DNA from: Elusimicrobia bacterium UBA6262
GTDB lineage: Bacteria; CAYTYR01; UBA6262
Length of the DNA stretch: 55,518 nt
Assembly: GCA_002441095.1 (NCBI GenBank)
Contig: DJVG01000009.1
Location: forward strand, 1 to 55,518
Direction: 5' to 3'
Shown here: positions 34,419-43,090 of the stretch, in pieces
How the letters are laid out: each line of letters begins with the position of its first letter
How positions within the stretch are numbered: the first letter of the stretch is position 1
The notes under the pieces: model-generated
Databases searched by the model: none
Seen by the model: the letters and a program-made list of their open reading frames with translations, nothing else
Told to the model about the DNA's origin: nothing
Translations under genes and position numbers: made by a program

Positions 34419-35666
34419 ATGAACGAGCGCAGTAACCTGAATGTTTGGTTTATCTCCAGTAATAACAGCTACATGAATGATGTGATCACTCTTTTTGTGG
34501 ACCTGTTTGAGAAAGACCACCCGGAAATTAAGATCAACCTTGAACTAAAACACTGGAACACCGTCTGGGATGAATTATTAAGCACCAAGGGCAGCAACCG
34601 GGCCCCGGATGTAGTGCAAATAGGTTCTACCTGGATAGGATATCTTGGCCAGCAGGGTTATCTGCTGGCCCTTAATGAAAACCTGAAAGAAGTTGGCGGA
34701 GCAGAGACCTTTGATACTAACATGTTCAGAACCTGTGTCCAGCCCGGGACCGGCGAAATACATGCTTTACCCTGGTTTATTGATGTCCGGGGACTGTATT
34801 ACCGCGAAGATATCCTGCAAAAGAAAGACTTATCGGTCAAGGATTTGTCTACCTGGGATAGCTTTGTCAGTACCTGCACCCAGATCAATAATATGGAAAT
34901 AAAAGGTAAAAAAGTGCCGGCCTTGGGCATGGGGGGCGGAGCTAAGTGCGGTGAGCTATTGCATAATGTGATGCCTTTTGTCTGGGCTGCCGGCGGGGAC
35001 ATCTTTAATGAAGAAACCAATGAAGTAGTGGTTAATAGCGAGGCGACTTTTAAAGGAATGGAGTTTTTCTTTAATTTATTCAGCCAGGACTTGATCCCTC
35101 TTCATTGCCTGGGTTTAGACTGTGCCCAGCTCACCCTTGAATATTTCCAGGGAGCTTATGCCATCTGCGTTACTAATGTCATTGATGTCTTTAGCATGGC
35201 CTATACTGAATCTTTTTATAATATTGATATTGCCAAGCATTGCCTGGCCACTAATTTTCCCACCGGGCCCAAGGGGAGCTTTTCCTTTGGCGGCGGCAGT
35301 GCCCTGGGGATCATGAAAAATTCTCTTTATCCCAAAGAGGCCTGGGAATTCCTGCGTTTCCTGACGGGAGTCGAGGCCCAGATCTACTATGCTAAATCCT
35401 GCGGCGCTATACCAGCGGTGAAAAAAGCATTCAATACTCATTATTTCCTGACTAATCCGCGTTTTGTGGCTTTTAATGGTATCCTGAAACAAGTCAAGTA
35501 TTATCCAGTCTTGAGCCAATGGGGAAAAATAGAAGAGATCCTGGTCAACCGTCTTTTCGAGATCTATATGGATATCGGCCAGAACCAGGGGCAATTTGAA
35601 GCTAAATTACTGCATAAACAGATGAATGCCGCAGCGCAGGATATCAAAGAACTAATGAAATATTAA
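34419..35666 (+). CDS. solute-binding-protein-like protein without signal peptide
   Basis: The 415-residue protein resembles the sugar-type extracellular solute-binding family (LNVWFISSNNSYMNDV, FEKDHPEIKINLE, APDVVQIGSTWIGYLG, ALPWFIDVRGLYYRED, GGGSALGIMKNSLYPKEAW). It starts directly with the mature fold: MNERSNLNVWF has no hydrophobic leader and no lipobox, and ggagg sits correctly before the ATG. No ABC permease or ATPase is near. It is therefore likely cytoplasmic, perhaps a ligand sensor, or the start region has been lost. It follows the CcdA-like gene by 11 nt. Confidence 0.85.
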   Translation: MNERSNLNVWFISSNNSYMNDVITLFVDLFEKDHPEIKINLELKHWNTVWDELLSTKGSNRAPDVVQIGSTWIGYLGQQGYLLALNENLKEVGGAETFDTNMFRTCVQPGTGEIHALPWFIDVRGLYYREDILQKKDLSVKDLSTWDSFVSTCTQINNMEIKGKKVPALGMGGGAKCGELLHNVMPFVWAAGGDIFNEETNEVVVNSEATFKGMEFFFNLFSQDLIPLHCLGLDCAQLTLEYFQGAYAICVTNVIDVFSMAYTESFYNIDIAKHCLATNFPTGPKGSFSFGGGSALGIMKNSLYPKEAWEFLRFLTGVEAQIYYAKSCGAIPAVKKAFNTHYFLTNPRFVAFNGILKQVKYYPVLSQWGKIEEILVNRLFEIYMDIGQNQGQFEAKLLHKQMNAAAQDIKELMKY

Positions 35667-35667
35667 G

Positions 35668-35744
35668 GCTAGGTCCTTGGGTGTTGGGTTAGGAAGTTAG
35701 ACCTACTTCCATACCTACTTCCACAACCAAAAACCTACTAACTG
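35668..35744. repeat. intergenic imperfect hairpin (aggttag-type repeats)
   Basis: ctaggtccttgggtgttggg and ttaggaagttagacc on the left can pair with tacctacttccacaacc and aaaaacctactaactg on the right. Inner units cctacttcc repeat at 35702 and 35714. The layout resembles the other junction repeats, but periodicity is less regular. Confidence 0.65.
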
Positions 35745-35760
35745 TGCAAAATAAAAAGAA

Positions 35761-36480
35761 ATGAAAACTAAAAATCTCATTAAATTTCTGTCCGGATTGC
35801 TTTTATGGCCGCTAGTCCTGGCAGCATTCAGGGCATTTTTAACGCAATTGGGCGCTTTCACCAACTATCAGGGAAGCGTCCAATATTATTTTTTTGGCGG
35901 GTTTTTAAGCTATTTAGTCTTCCAGCTCATCTTCTTTAAGCCGATACGGACCTATATTTTTGGGCATGAATTAACCCATGCCCTTTGGAGCCTGCTGTTC
36001 GGCGGCCGGGTAAAGGATTTTACGGTCAAGGCTACCAGCGGAAAAGTGGTGCTGACCAAGACTAATTTTCTCATCAATCTGGCGCCATATTTTTTCCCGC
36101 TATATACCTTCATCGTGGTTATAATTTACACGGTATTGCAGGTTTTTGATCTGGACCATAAATATTTTATCTACATCATTTTTGCCCTGGGTTTTACCTT
36201 TTCTTTTCATGTCGCCCTGCTTATCTATGCCTTTAGCCTAGGGCAATCTGACGTGAAAAAAACAGGCCGTGTTTTTTCCTTGACTTTAGTAGCCCTTTTT
36301 AATATCATAGTGGCTGTTCTCATTTTAAAGTTGATGGTACCTGATACTATCCAGGTCGCTGATTTTGCCCGGGAAAGCCTGCTGACTTGCAAAACCATCT
36401 GGCTGTGGCTGTGGAAATCCTTAATCGAATTCAAGGATCTTATTCTCAAAGACAAAACCCTCTTCCTATGGAACAACTGA
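35761..36480 (+). CDS. membrane HExxH protein (M50-like metalloprotease)
   Basis: The 239-residue protein has about six membrane segments and a zinc-type motif HELTH in FGHELTHALWSLLFGG, near residue 70. This resembles M50 site-2-type proteases. The usual NPDG-type second motif is not evident; NLAPYFFPLY may take its place. Proteolytic activity is therefore possible but unproven. recX starts within its last 13 nt. No strong ribosome site is seen before the ATG. Confidence 0.75.
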   Translation: MKTKNLIKFLSGLLLWPLVLAAFRAFLTQLGAFTNYQGSVQYYFFGGFLSYLVFQLIFFKPIRTYIFGHELTHALWSLLFGGRVKDFTVKATSGKVVLTKTNFLINLAPYFFPLYTFIVVIIYTVLQVFDLDHKYFIYIIFALGFTFSFHVALLIYAFSLGQSDVKKTGRVFSLTLVALFNIIVAVLILKLMVPDTIQVADFARESLLTCKTIWLWLWKSLIEFKDLILKDKTLFLWNN

Positions 36481-36950
36481 CCGCCAAAGCAATGCGCTAT
36501 AGCCTTTACCTGCTCGGCCGGAAAAATTATACCAACCGGCAGCTGCAGGACAAACTGAAAAAAAAGGATTATTCCCCCGCGGTAATACAGGCGGTCCTGG
36601 ATAGATTGAATTCCTGGCACTATCTTGATGATGATAACTTTACCGAATTATATATCCGTGAAAGATTGCGCCTTAAACCGCGCGGCCGGCATATTCTCTT
36701 GCGGGAATTGAAATTAAAAGGCATAACCCAGGAACTGGCTAAAGAGAAAATAACTAAGATCATGCTGGAAGAAAACCTGGATGACCGCAGTTTGGCGGAA
36801 AGAACTTTGCAGAAGAAATTGGGCAGTTACCTGAAAGTTCCGGCTGAAAAGGGCGCCCAAAGAGCCAGAAATTACCTTTTGCGGCAGGGTTTCTCGTATG
36901 AAATCACTGACAAATTAATAAATAAGCACTGGAAAACAAAAACCAGCTAA
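36468..36950 (+). CDS. recX: regulatory protein RecX
   Basis: The 160-residue helical protein inhibits RecA filaments. Family blocks are AMRYSLYLLGRKNYTNRQL, then LNSWHYLDDDNFTELYIRER, RGRHILLRELKLKGI and NYLLRQGFSYEI, in three-helix repeats. The ATG at 36468 gives the normal N-terminus and overlaps the preceding gene by 13 nt. A longer in-frame start at 36387 would lie inside that gene. recA is not in the window. Confidence 0.9.
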   Translation: MEQLTAKAMRYSLYLLGRKNYTNRQLQDKLKKKDYSPAVIQAVLDRLNSWHYLDDDNFTELYIRERLRLKPRGRHILLRELKLKGITQELAKEKITKIMLEENLDDRSLAERTLQKKLGSYLKVPAEKGAQRARNYLLRQGFSYEITDKLINKHWKTKTS

Positions 36951-36979
36951 AAACATTGATCCTGATTATATTTTTTTCC

Positions 36980-37041
36980 TTGACAATACAAGATATAGTG
37001 TGTTAAACTTTTTACACTCCATTATATAGTATATAAAGTGT
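36980..37041 (+). promoter_or_regulatory. nrdR promoter region with NrdR-box-like sites
   Basis: TTGACA at 36980-36985 is a perfect -35; a weak -10 (TAAACT, 37004-37009) follows at 18 nt. acaagatatagtgtgt at 36988-37003 matches the NrdR box consensus acaCwAtATaTwGtgt at 13 of 16 positions, and atagtatataaagtgt at 37026-37041 also at 13. The 38-nt offset is longer than the usual 31-32 nt, so paired binding is uncertain. The first box overlaps the promoter, as expected for autorepression. Confidence 0.6.
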
Positions 37042-37070
37042 CGCATTGAACAGGAAAGAAGGATTCTCCC

Positions 37071-37565
37071 TTGAAGTGCCCATTTTGTGGTTCGCTTGAT
37101 GATAAAGTCATTGACTCCCGCCCGCTGGAAGAAGCTTCCATAATCAGAAGAAGACGAGAGTGCCTGGCCTGCCAAAAACGTTTTACTACGTATGAACGCC
37201 TGGAAGAAGTGCCTTTAATGGTCATTAAGAGCGACAACCGCAGGGAGCCTTTTAGCCGCGAGAAGCTCCGGGCCGGACTTTTAAGAGCCTGCGACAAACG
37301 GCCGATCAGCATTGACAAAATAGAAAAGATCATCAGCGAAATTGAATATGAAATGCATAATTATTATATTATGGAAGTGCATTCCTCATCGATCGGGCAG
37401 AAAGTGCTGAAACAGTTAAAAGAGCTGGATGAAGTGGCGTATATCCGTTTTGCCAGCGTACACCGCAACTTCAAGGATATTAACACTTTTATGCAGGAAT
37501 TGAAAAAACTGAAAAAGGAAAAAGACACCCAGGAAATACCCGCGGAAAATGAAGGAAAAATATAA
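37071..37565 (+). CDS. nrdR: transcriptional repressor NrdR
   Basis: The 164-residue repressor of ribonucleotide reductase genes has the N-terminal zinc ribbon (KCPFCGSLDDKVIDSRP, CLACQKRFTTYER) and an ATP-cone (REPFSREKLRAGLLRAC onward). The start is a TTG at 37071, which gives the invariant N-terminus; aaggat lies upstream. It leads a cluster of anaerobic ribonucleotide reductase genes, and NrdR-box-like sequences occur in its promoter. Confidence 0.95.
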   Translation: MKCPFCGSLDDKVIDSRPLEEASIIRRRRECLACQKRFTTYERLEEVPLMVIKSDNRREPFSREKLRAGLLRACDKRPISIDKIEKIISEIEYEMHNYYIMEVHSSSIGQKVLKQLKELDEVAYIRFASVHRNFKDINTFMQELKKLKKEKDTQEIPAENEGKI

Positions 37566-37591
37566 CTGATACATACAGGAGCAGAGAGCGC

Positions 37592-37906
37592 ATGGAAGCG
37601 AAGGAACAAACCGGGAAAAAGAGCGCAATAAAGATCAAGATATTTGGCAAAACCACTTGTGATGCCTGCCAAGCGGTAAAAGACAAATTTAACTTCTTTT
37701 TAAATCATTGGGGCTTAACAGACCAGGCTGAGATCATCTATATTGACCTGGACACGGTCGATGGTTTGAGCCAGGGAGCTTATTCTGATGCCCTGGAATT
37801 CCCGACCACCATTCTGGAAAAGAATGGGCAGGAATTGGCCCGTTGGAAAAAAACCGTACCTACCAGCCAGGAATTTCGTCAATTCTTTAAAGGAGACAGC
37901 GTATAG
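37592..37906 (+). CDS. small thioredoxin-like protein next to anaerobic reductase genes
   Basis: The 104-residue thioredoxin-fold protein has the motif CDAC in FGKTTCDACQAVKD and a cis-proline block EFPTTILEKNG. Its place between nrdR and nrdG suggests it reduces NrdD, as in the redoxin-dependent class III enzymes. The stop codon and the last codons (GDSV) are made of the gcgtata-type repeat that follows. Confidence 0.85.
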   Translation: MEAKEQTGKKSAIKIKIFGKTTCDACQAVKDKFNFFLNHWGLTDQAEIIYIDLDTVDGLSQGAYSDALEFPTTILEKNGQELARWKKTVPTSQEFRQFFKGDSV

Positions 37907-37967
37907 CGTAGAGCGTATAGCGGATAGATTTACTCTATCTTGTCCTATACGCTATCCGCTAAACGCC
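37899..37967. repeat. period-7 hairpin (gcgtata-type) overlapping a stop codon
   Basis: gcgtata-gcgtaga-gcgtata-gcggata units with exact 7-nt spacing on the left (37900-37927) face ctatacgctatccgctaaac on the right (37945-37964). The arms are complementary. The array supplies the end of the thioredoxin-like gene, and the nrdG start follows 10 nt after it. Confidence 0.88.
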
Positions 37968-37977
37968 GATTTAAAAC

Positions 37978-38679
37978 ATGGGCGAATTAAAAATTAAAAG
38001 AATCATCGAAGAATCCTTAATTGAATGGGAAGGCAAGATCAGCGCGGTTATTGTACTCGCCGGTTGTAACTTTTCCTGCCCGTTCTGTCATAACGGAGTG
38101 CTGGTAAAAAGCAACATTGCCATTGCGGATATTCCCGAAGAGAAGGTATTACAAATATTAAGACGGAAAAAAGACTGGTTGGATGGAGTAGTTATCAGCG
38201 GCGGGGAACCGTGTCTCTACCATGAGCTTTTTGAATTCATTAAGAAAGTGAAGGCAATCGGCCTGCCGATCAAGCTGGACACCAATGGCTACCTGCCCAG
38301 GATGCTGGCGACCCTGATCAAGCAAAAATTAGTAGATTATGTTGCCATGGATATCAAAGCGCCGCTCAATGATAAATATAAGCAGCTTTGCGGCATACAG
38401 GTAAACCTGAGACGCATTAGGCAAAGCGTAGAGCTTTTGCGCACTTCCGGGATCGAGCATGAATTTCGCACCACTTTTGTGCCTCAAATGCTGGAAAAAA
38501 ATGACCTGGTAGAGATTGCCATGTATTTACAGGGCAGTAAGCGGTTTTATATCCAGCAATTCAGCCCGGAAGAAACACTGGACAATAGCTTGAGTAGCCT
38601 GGTTCCCTATACCATGAATTACCTGAAAGAAACTGAATTAGCCTGCAAGAAATATGTCAGCAACGCCAAAATCAGATAA
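37978..38679 (+). CDS. nrdG: anaerobic ribonucleoside-triphosphate reductase activating protein
   Basis: The 233-residue radical SAM enzyme installs the glycyl radical on NrdD. The cluster motif is CNFSCPFCHN near residue 31, with SGGEPCLYHEL, LDTNGYLP and DIKAPLNDKY downstream. It is longer than the E. coli enzyme, matching the longer NrdG class. nrdD follows by 35 nt with an aaaggggg site. Confidence 0.93.
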   Translation: MGELKIKRIIEESLIEWEGKISAVIVLAGCNFSCPFCHNGVLVKSNIAIADIPEEKVLQILRRKKDWLDGVVISGGEPCLYHELFEFIKKVKAIGLPIKLDTNGYLPRMLATLIKQKLVDYVAMDIKAPLNDKYKQLCGIQVNLRRIRQSVELLRTSGIEHEFRTTFVPQMLEKNDLVEIAMYLQGSKRFYIQQFSPEETLDNSLSSLVPYTMNYLKETELACKKYVSNAKIR

Positions 38680-38714
38680 AAACAAATAATACGGGAAAGG
38701 GGGCAATACGCTAC

Positions 38715-41237
38715 ATGGCAAAGAGAAAAGGGGTTGTTTTTTCCGTAAAAGTCCGCAAGCGTGAACGCACCACTGAACCATTTAGTAAGGAAAATATTGT
38801 CGATGGTATTTTTAAGTCAGCCAAGGAAGTAGGCGGCAAGAACAGGCGCATAGCCGATGTGCTGGCAGATGAAGTGATCTCATACCTGAAGAAGAAATAT
38901 CGTAATGAAAAAATACTTACCACTAAAATGATCGGTGACGCTGTCGAGAAAGTATTGATCGAAGAAGGCCATGCTGCCACGGCTAAAGCATTTATCTTAT
39001 ACCGGCACAAACGTGCCCGTATGAGAAAGGTGCTTAAGGTCAGGAAAGAAGTAGCGGCTAAAACCAATGCTACTGACCTGGCGCTCATGGTCACAACCCC
39101 GGCCCATGAAGAAATATTGCCCTGGAACAAAGAAGCCATCTGCGCGGCTCTGGTCAAAGAAGCTAATATCGATAAGAAACTAGCCAAGAAAATAGCTGAC
39201 GCAGTAGAACAGAAGATCCTGGCCAGCGGTTCCCGCCAGGTGACAACATCCTTCATCCGCGAAATGGTAGATAACGAGCTTTTCAATCTCGGTTATCGTA
39301 ATGGAAAATTAAAAAGACAGCGGGCTTTGGGTATTCCGATCTACGACCTGGAAGAACTGATCTTCTCCAAGAGTGATGAAAATTCCAATATAGCGGCCAA
39401 CAGTCCGGAAGCCATCAACCTGGCTATCGCCGAAAATACCTTGAAACAGTATGCTTTGGAAAAAATATTTTCCGAAGAAGTCGCTAATGCTCATCTGAAA
39501 GGGGCCATGCATCTTCACGATCTGGGATATCCCACCAGGGTCTATTGCTCCAGCCATTCCCTGGAATACATCAAGAAATATGGCCTGGACCTGGAAAATC
39601 TTAATATCCGTTCCGTGCCGGCAAAACATGCCCGGACATTGACCGGCCATTTAAATACGTTCCTGGCCAGTATGCAGGCGTATTATGCCGGGGCACTGGG
39701 AGTAGCTTTTACTAATGTTCTTTATGCCCCGTATCTGGTTGGCATGAGTGAAAAGGAAATGAAACAGGAAGCGCAATATTTGCTTTTCTCCTGCGCCCAA
39801 AATGCTTTCAGCCGCGGCGGCCAAACCCTGTTTATCGACTTTAATATCCATCTTAGCGTACCTTCATACCTGAAGAATATCGAAGCTATCGGCCCGGGTG
39901 GCAAGTATACTGGTAAGAAATATTCAGAATATGAAAAAGAAGTACAGTCTTTTGCCAAAGCCATGATGGATGTCTGGCGGGCCGGGGATGCACACGGTCA
40001 TATGTTTGAATTCCCCAAGATGGACCTCCATATTAATCAATCTTCTTTTGATGATCCGGACCAGTTTGAACTGCTCAAGCATGCTTGCCTGATCGCCAGC
40101 GAGAATGGTTCGCCTTATTTCGTTTTTGACCGTGATGAAGTTACTCTTTCCCAATGCTGCCGCTTAAAAACTACGCTGGACCTGAGCAAGGCAGAAGATG
40201 CTTATATGATCAATCATCCGGAAAGCCTGCGTTTCTGCGGTTTCCAGAATGTGACCATTAATCTGCCCCAGCTGGCTTTTAAGGCAGGCAAAGGCAATAC
40301 AGACAAAGTCCTGGAGGAAATGGATAAGATCCTGGACCTGGCGGTACAGGCTCATCTCCAAAAAAGGTCCTTTGTATCAAAACTGATGAATCGGAAAGGA
40401 TTGCCGCTCTGGCAGGTCGGAAAACCAGCTGCAGACGGGAAACCGTACATCAATCTGGATAAAGCCAGCTATATAATCGGCATGAATGGCCTGAATGAGT
40501 GTGTCCAGTTCCTCACAGGCCAGCAGCTGCACGAAGACGAGGAAGCGTACAAGCTTGGTTTAAAGATCATTTCCCATATGTTCCTGAAAGTCAAGGAACA
40601 TGAAAAGAAACACGGTTTGAAGTTCGTATTGGAAGAATCTCCGGCTGAATCAGCGACCCGGCGCTTTGCCAAGATCGACATGCGCGAATATCCTGAATCA
40701 CGCAGCGTGATCAAGGGAAATATCGACCAAGACCAGTATTATTACACTAACAGCATCCATTTTGCTGCCGGGGCACCGATTTCCATGATCGACCGGATCA
40801 TTAAGCAAAGCAAGTTCCATGGCATCATTGAAGCGGGGGCTATTAACCATGCTTTTATCGGCGAGCATAAACCGGATCCGGATGCCATTTTGAGCCTGGT
40901 GACCAAATCCTGGAATAATACTTCTGCTGCCCAGATCACTATTTCACCTGAATTTACGATCTGCAATAATTGCCAGCAGATGAACCGCGGCCTATCCAGT
41001 GATTGTCCCAGCTGCGGGTCAAAAGATGTCTATGGTATTACCAGGATCGTCGGTTATTACAGCCGCACTGACAATTGGAACAGATCAAAAATTGGTGAAC
41101 TGCAAGACCGGCATAGCCAAAAAGAATGTTATTCTGATTTTGGGATACCGGTGAAGAATAATACCTCTCAGCCGGAAAAAAAGCCGGCAGAAACAGTACT
41201 GGAAACTAAGAAGGAGATGGCTCCGGCTGGAGTATAA
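38715..41237 (+). CDS. nrdD: anaerobic ribonucleoside-triphosphate reductase (class III)
   Basis: The 840-residue enzyme makes deoxynucleotides without oxygen. An N-terminal ATP-cone (about 10-100, RKRERTTEPFSKENIVDGI) is followed by a second, more diverged cone-like segment (115-200, LPWNKEAICAALVKEA). The barrel has MHLHDLGYP, FCGFQNVTINLPQL and ESPAESATRRFAKIDMREYP. The C-terminal zinc site is CNNCQQM...CPSCGS near 748, and the glycyl radical glycine is in RIVGYYS near 777. The redoxin-like gene upstream suggests reduction by thiol proteins rather than formate. A 40-residue tail follows the glycine region. Confidence 0.96.
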   Translation: MAKRKGVVFSVKVRKRERTTEPFSKENIVDGIFKSAKEVGGKNRRIADVLADEVISYLKKKYRNEKILTTKMIGDAVEKVLIEEGHAATAKAFILYRHKRARMRKVLKVRKEVAAKTNATDLALMVTTPAHEEILPWNKEAICAALVKEANIDKKLAKKIADAVEQKILASGSRQVTTSFIREMVDNELFNLGYRNGKLKRQRALGIPIYDLEELIFSKSDENSNIAANSPEAINLAIAENTLKQYALEKIFSEEVANAHLKGAMHLHDLGYPTRVYCSSHSLEYIKKYGLDLENLNIRSVPAKHARTLTGHLNTFLASMQAYYAGALGVAFTNVLYAPYLVGMSEKEMKQEAQYLLFSCAQNAFSRGGQTLFIDFNIHLSVPSYLKNIEAIGPGGKYTGKKYSEYEKEVQSFAKAMMDVWRAGDAHGHMFEFPKMDLHINQSSFDDPDQFELLKHACLIASENGSPYFVFDRDEVTLSQCCRLKTTLDLSKAEDAYMINHPESLRFCGFQNVTINLPQLAFKAGKGNTDKVLEEMDKILDLAVQAHLQKRSFVSKLMNRKGLPLWQVGKPAADGKPYINLDKASYIIGMNGLNECVQFLTGQQLHEDEEAYKLGLKIISHMFLKVKEHEKKHGLKFVLEESPAESATRRFAKIDMREYPESRSVIKGNIDQDQYYYTNSIHFAAGAPISMIDRIIKQSKFHGIIEAGAINHAFIGEHKPDPDAILSLVTKSWNNTSAAQITISPEFTICNNCQQMNRGLSSDCPSCGSKDVYGITRIVGYYSRTDNWNRSKIGELQDRHSQKECYSDFGIPVKNNTSQPEKKPAETVLETKKEMAPAGV

Positions 41238-41243
41238 AATACG

Positions 41244-41681
41244 ATGATCGTAAAAATAAAAAAATTGCACCCTGATATACTGCTCCCGCAATACAGCCAT
41301 CCTGGTGACGCCGGGATGGATCTGTATAATATGGGAGAAGAAGTGACCCTGAAGCCGTTAGCCAGAGGATTAATTCCGACGGGATTGAAAGTTGCCGTCC
41401 CGGCAGGCTACGAATTGCAGGTTAGGCCCAGAAGCGGTATGGCTTTAAAAAAGGGGCTGACCGTCCTGAATACTCCTGGTACTATTGATGCCGGATACCG
41501 CGGCGAAGTCGGGGTCATTGTCTTTAATGCTTCTGGCGATGATGCGGTCACGATTAAAAAGGGAGACCGGATAGCCCAGATAGTTTTAAAAAAAGTGGAG
41601 ACAATAGAATGGAACGTTGTTGATGAACTGGATGAAACCAGCCGCAATGAAGGCGGCTTTGGGTCTACGGGACATAAATAG
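41244..41681 (+). CDS. dut: dUTP diphosphatase
   Basis: The 145-residue trimeric dUTPase has the five family motifs: PGDAGMDLY, RPRSGMALK, GTIDAGYRGEVGV, GDRIAQIVL and the C-terminal EGGFGSTG. It lowers dUTP and supplies dUMP for thymidylate. It follows nrdD by 6 nt, which fits joint control of deoxynucleotide supply. Confidence 0.96.
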   Translation: MIVKIKKLHPDILLPQYSHPGDAGMDLYNMGEEVTLKPLARGLIPTGLKVAVPAGYELQVRPRSGMALKKGLTVLNTPGTIDAGYRGEVGVIVFNASGDDAVTIKKGDRIAQIVLKKVETIEWNVVDELDETSRNEGGFGSTGHK

Positions 41682-41684
41682 AGA

Positions 41685-41774
41685 AAGTTAGCGAGTACCA
41701 GGTTGCGAGTTGCGAGTTTTGATAAATTAATTGAAAAACCAAACTCGAAACCCGTAACTAGAAACTTGAAACTA
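41685..41774. repeat. intergenic period-7 hairpin (aactcg-type) between dut and guaB3
   Basis: gttagcgagtaccaggttgc and gagttgcgagtttt units on the left (41687-41720) face aactcga-aacccgt-aactaga-aacttga-aact on the right (41741-41773), with exact 7-nt spacing. Arms are complementary with mismatches around an AT-rich turn. Confidence 0.88.
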
Positions 41775-41803
41775 ATCAAGCAAACTATCAGGAGGGAAAA
41801 GGA

Positions 41804-42964
41804 ATGGCTTTTTTTATCGGCAGAGACAGAGAGGCGCGAAAAGCTTACGGGTTTGACGATGTAGCCCTGGTTCCGGGACTTCTTACTATTAATCCGAATG
41901 AGATCGACGTCGCCTGGAAAATAAGGGATATAAAATTTGATATTCCTATCATCGCCAGCGCCATGGACGGGGTAGTGGATGTAAAATTTGCCATCGAAAT
42001 GGGTAAGCTTGGCGGCCTGGCGGTTTTGAACCTGGAAGGGATCCAAACACGTTATGATAATCCGGATGAGATCATTCAACAGATCGTAGCGGCAGCCCCG
42101 GCAGACGCCACCAAGATCATCCAAAGCATTTATAAAGAACCGATCAAGGAAGAATTGATCGGCAAGAGGATCAAGGAGATAAAGAAAGCCGGTGTAATAT
42201 GCGCCGTATCCTCCATCCCGAAAAGAGCGGAACGTTTCGGGCAGATCGCCCAGGAAGCCGGGGCAGATATTTTTGTGATCCAGGCTACGGTTACTACAGT
42301 TCATCATGTTTCCAGTGAATACCAGGAAGTAAATTTTGCGAAAATCTGCAAAGACCTGAAAATACCGGTTTTGATCGGCAATTGCGTGACCTACGATGTA
42401 TCCCTGGAATTAATGGAAACCGGGATTGATGGGTTGCTGGTCGGTATCGGGCCTGGCTCTGCCTGTACCTCCAGGGGAGTACTGGGTATTGGTGTGCCGC
42501 AGATCACGGCAACTGTGGATTGTGCTGCTGCCCGCGATTTTTACTACAAAAAAACCGGCCGGTATGTGCCGATTATTACCGATGGTGGCATGAGCTATAG
42601 CGGAGATATTTGCAAGGCTTTTGCCGCAGGCACAGATGCCGTTATGATCGGTTCATCTTTAGCCCGGGCGATCGAGGCCCCGGGTAAAGGATTCCATTGG
42701 GGTATGGCCACGCCTGACCGTTATTTGCCGCGCGGCACCAGGATCCAGATAAACACATCAGGTACTTTGCAGGAAATTTTGCTGGGACCGGCTAAAATAG
42801 ACGACGGCAGCCAGAACCTGGTTGGCGCATTAAAGACCAGCATGGCTTCCCTTGGCGCAAAAAATATCAAGGAAATGCAGTTAGTAGAGATCATCATTGC
42901 TCCGGACTTTAAACACGAGGGTAAGCAATTCCAAAAAGCACAGAAGATTGGCATGGGTAAATGA
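41804..42964 (+). CDS. guaB: GuaB3-family IMP dehydrogenase-related protein
   Basis: The 386-residue barrel protein has the IMPDH catalytic cysteine loop GPGSACTSRGVLGIGVPQ, the DGGMSYSGDICKAFAAGTDAVM phosphate site (quoted in parts: DGGMSYSGDICKA and AAGTDAVMIGSS) and an N-terminus MAFFIGRDREARKAYGFDD. It lacks the CBS domains of canonical IMPDH, as GuaB3 proteins do. These are annotated as IMPDH-related, and whether all act as IMPDH is not settled. guaA follows, supporting a role in GMP synthesis. The site aggagggaaaagg is strong. Confidence 0.9.
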   Translation: MAFFIGRDREARKAYGFDDVALVPGLLTINPNEIDVAWKIRDIKFDIPIIASAMDGVVDVKFAIEMGKLGGLAVLNLEGIQTRYDNPDEIIQQIVAAAPADATKIIQSIYKEPIKEELIGKRIKEIKKAGVICAVSSIPKRAERFGQIAQEAGADIFVIQATVTTVHHVSSEYQEVNFAKICKDLKIPVLIGNCVTYDVSLELMETGIDGLLVGIGPGSACTSRGVLGIGVPQITATVDCAAARDFYYKKTGRYVPIITDGGMSYSGDICKAFAAGTDAVMIGSSLARAIEAPGKGFHWGMATPDRYLPRGTRIQINTSGTLQEILLGPAKIDDGSQNLVGALKTSMASLGAKNIKEMQLVEIIIAPDFKHEGKQFQKAQKIGMGK

Positions 42965-43070
42965 CCCCAAACCCCGCTCACAGGGGCTCCCGCCCCTAGT
43001 GCGTTCGGTCGGCGATTTTACTCCGTAAAATCTAAAGCATCGACCTCACTATTACCCCTTAGGGTCATTT
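42959..43070. repeat. nested inverted repeat after guaB3
   Basis: The ends aaatgaccc (42959-42967) and gggtcattt (43062-43070) are perfect reverse complements. Inside are ggggc-tccc-gcccc (42983-42996), a pair ggtcg (43007-43011) with cgacc (43041-43045), and gattttac-tcc-gtaaaatc (43014-43032). The fold looks like a multi-branch RNA or a small mobile element. It overlaps the guaB3 stop. Confidence 0.75.
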
Positions 43071-43090
43071 GAAAGACAAGGACTTTAAAA

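Noticed and set aside
36387..36467. Longer start for recX
   Set aside because: It lies inside the upstream membrane protein gene; RecX homology starts at the ATG at 36468.
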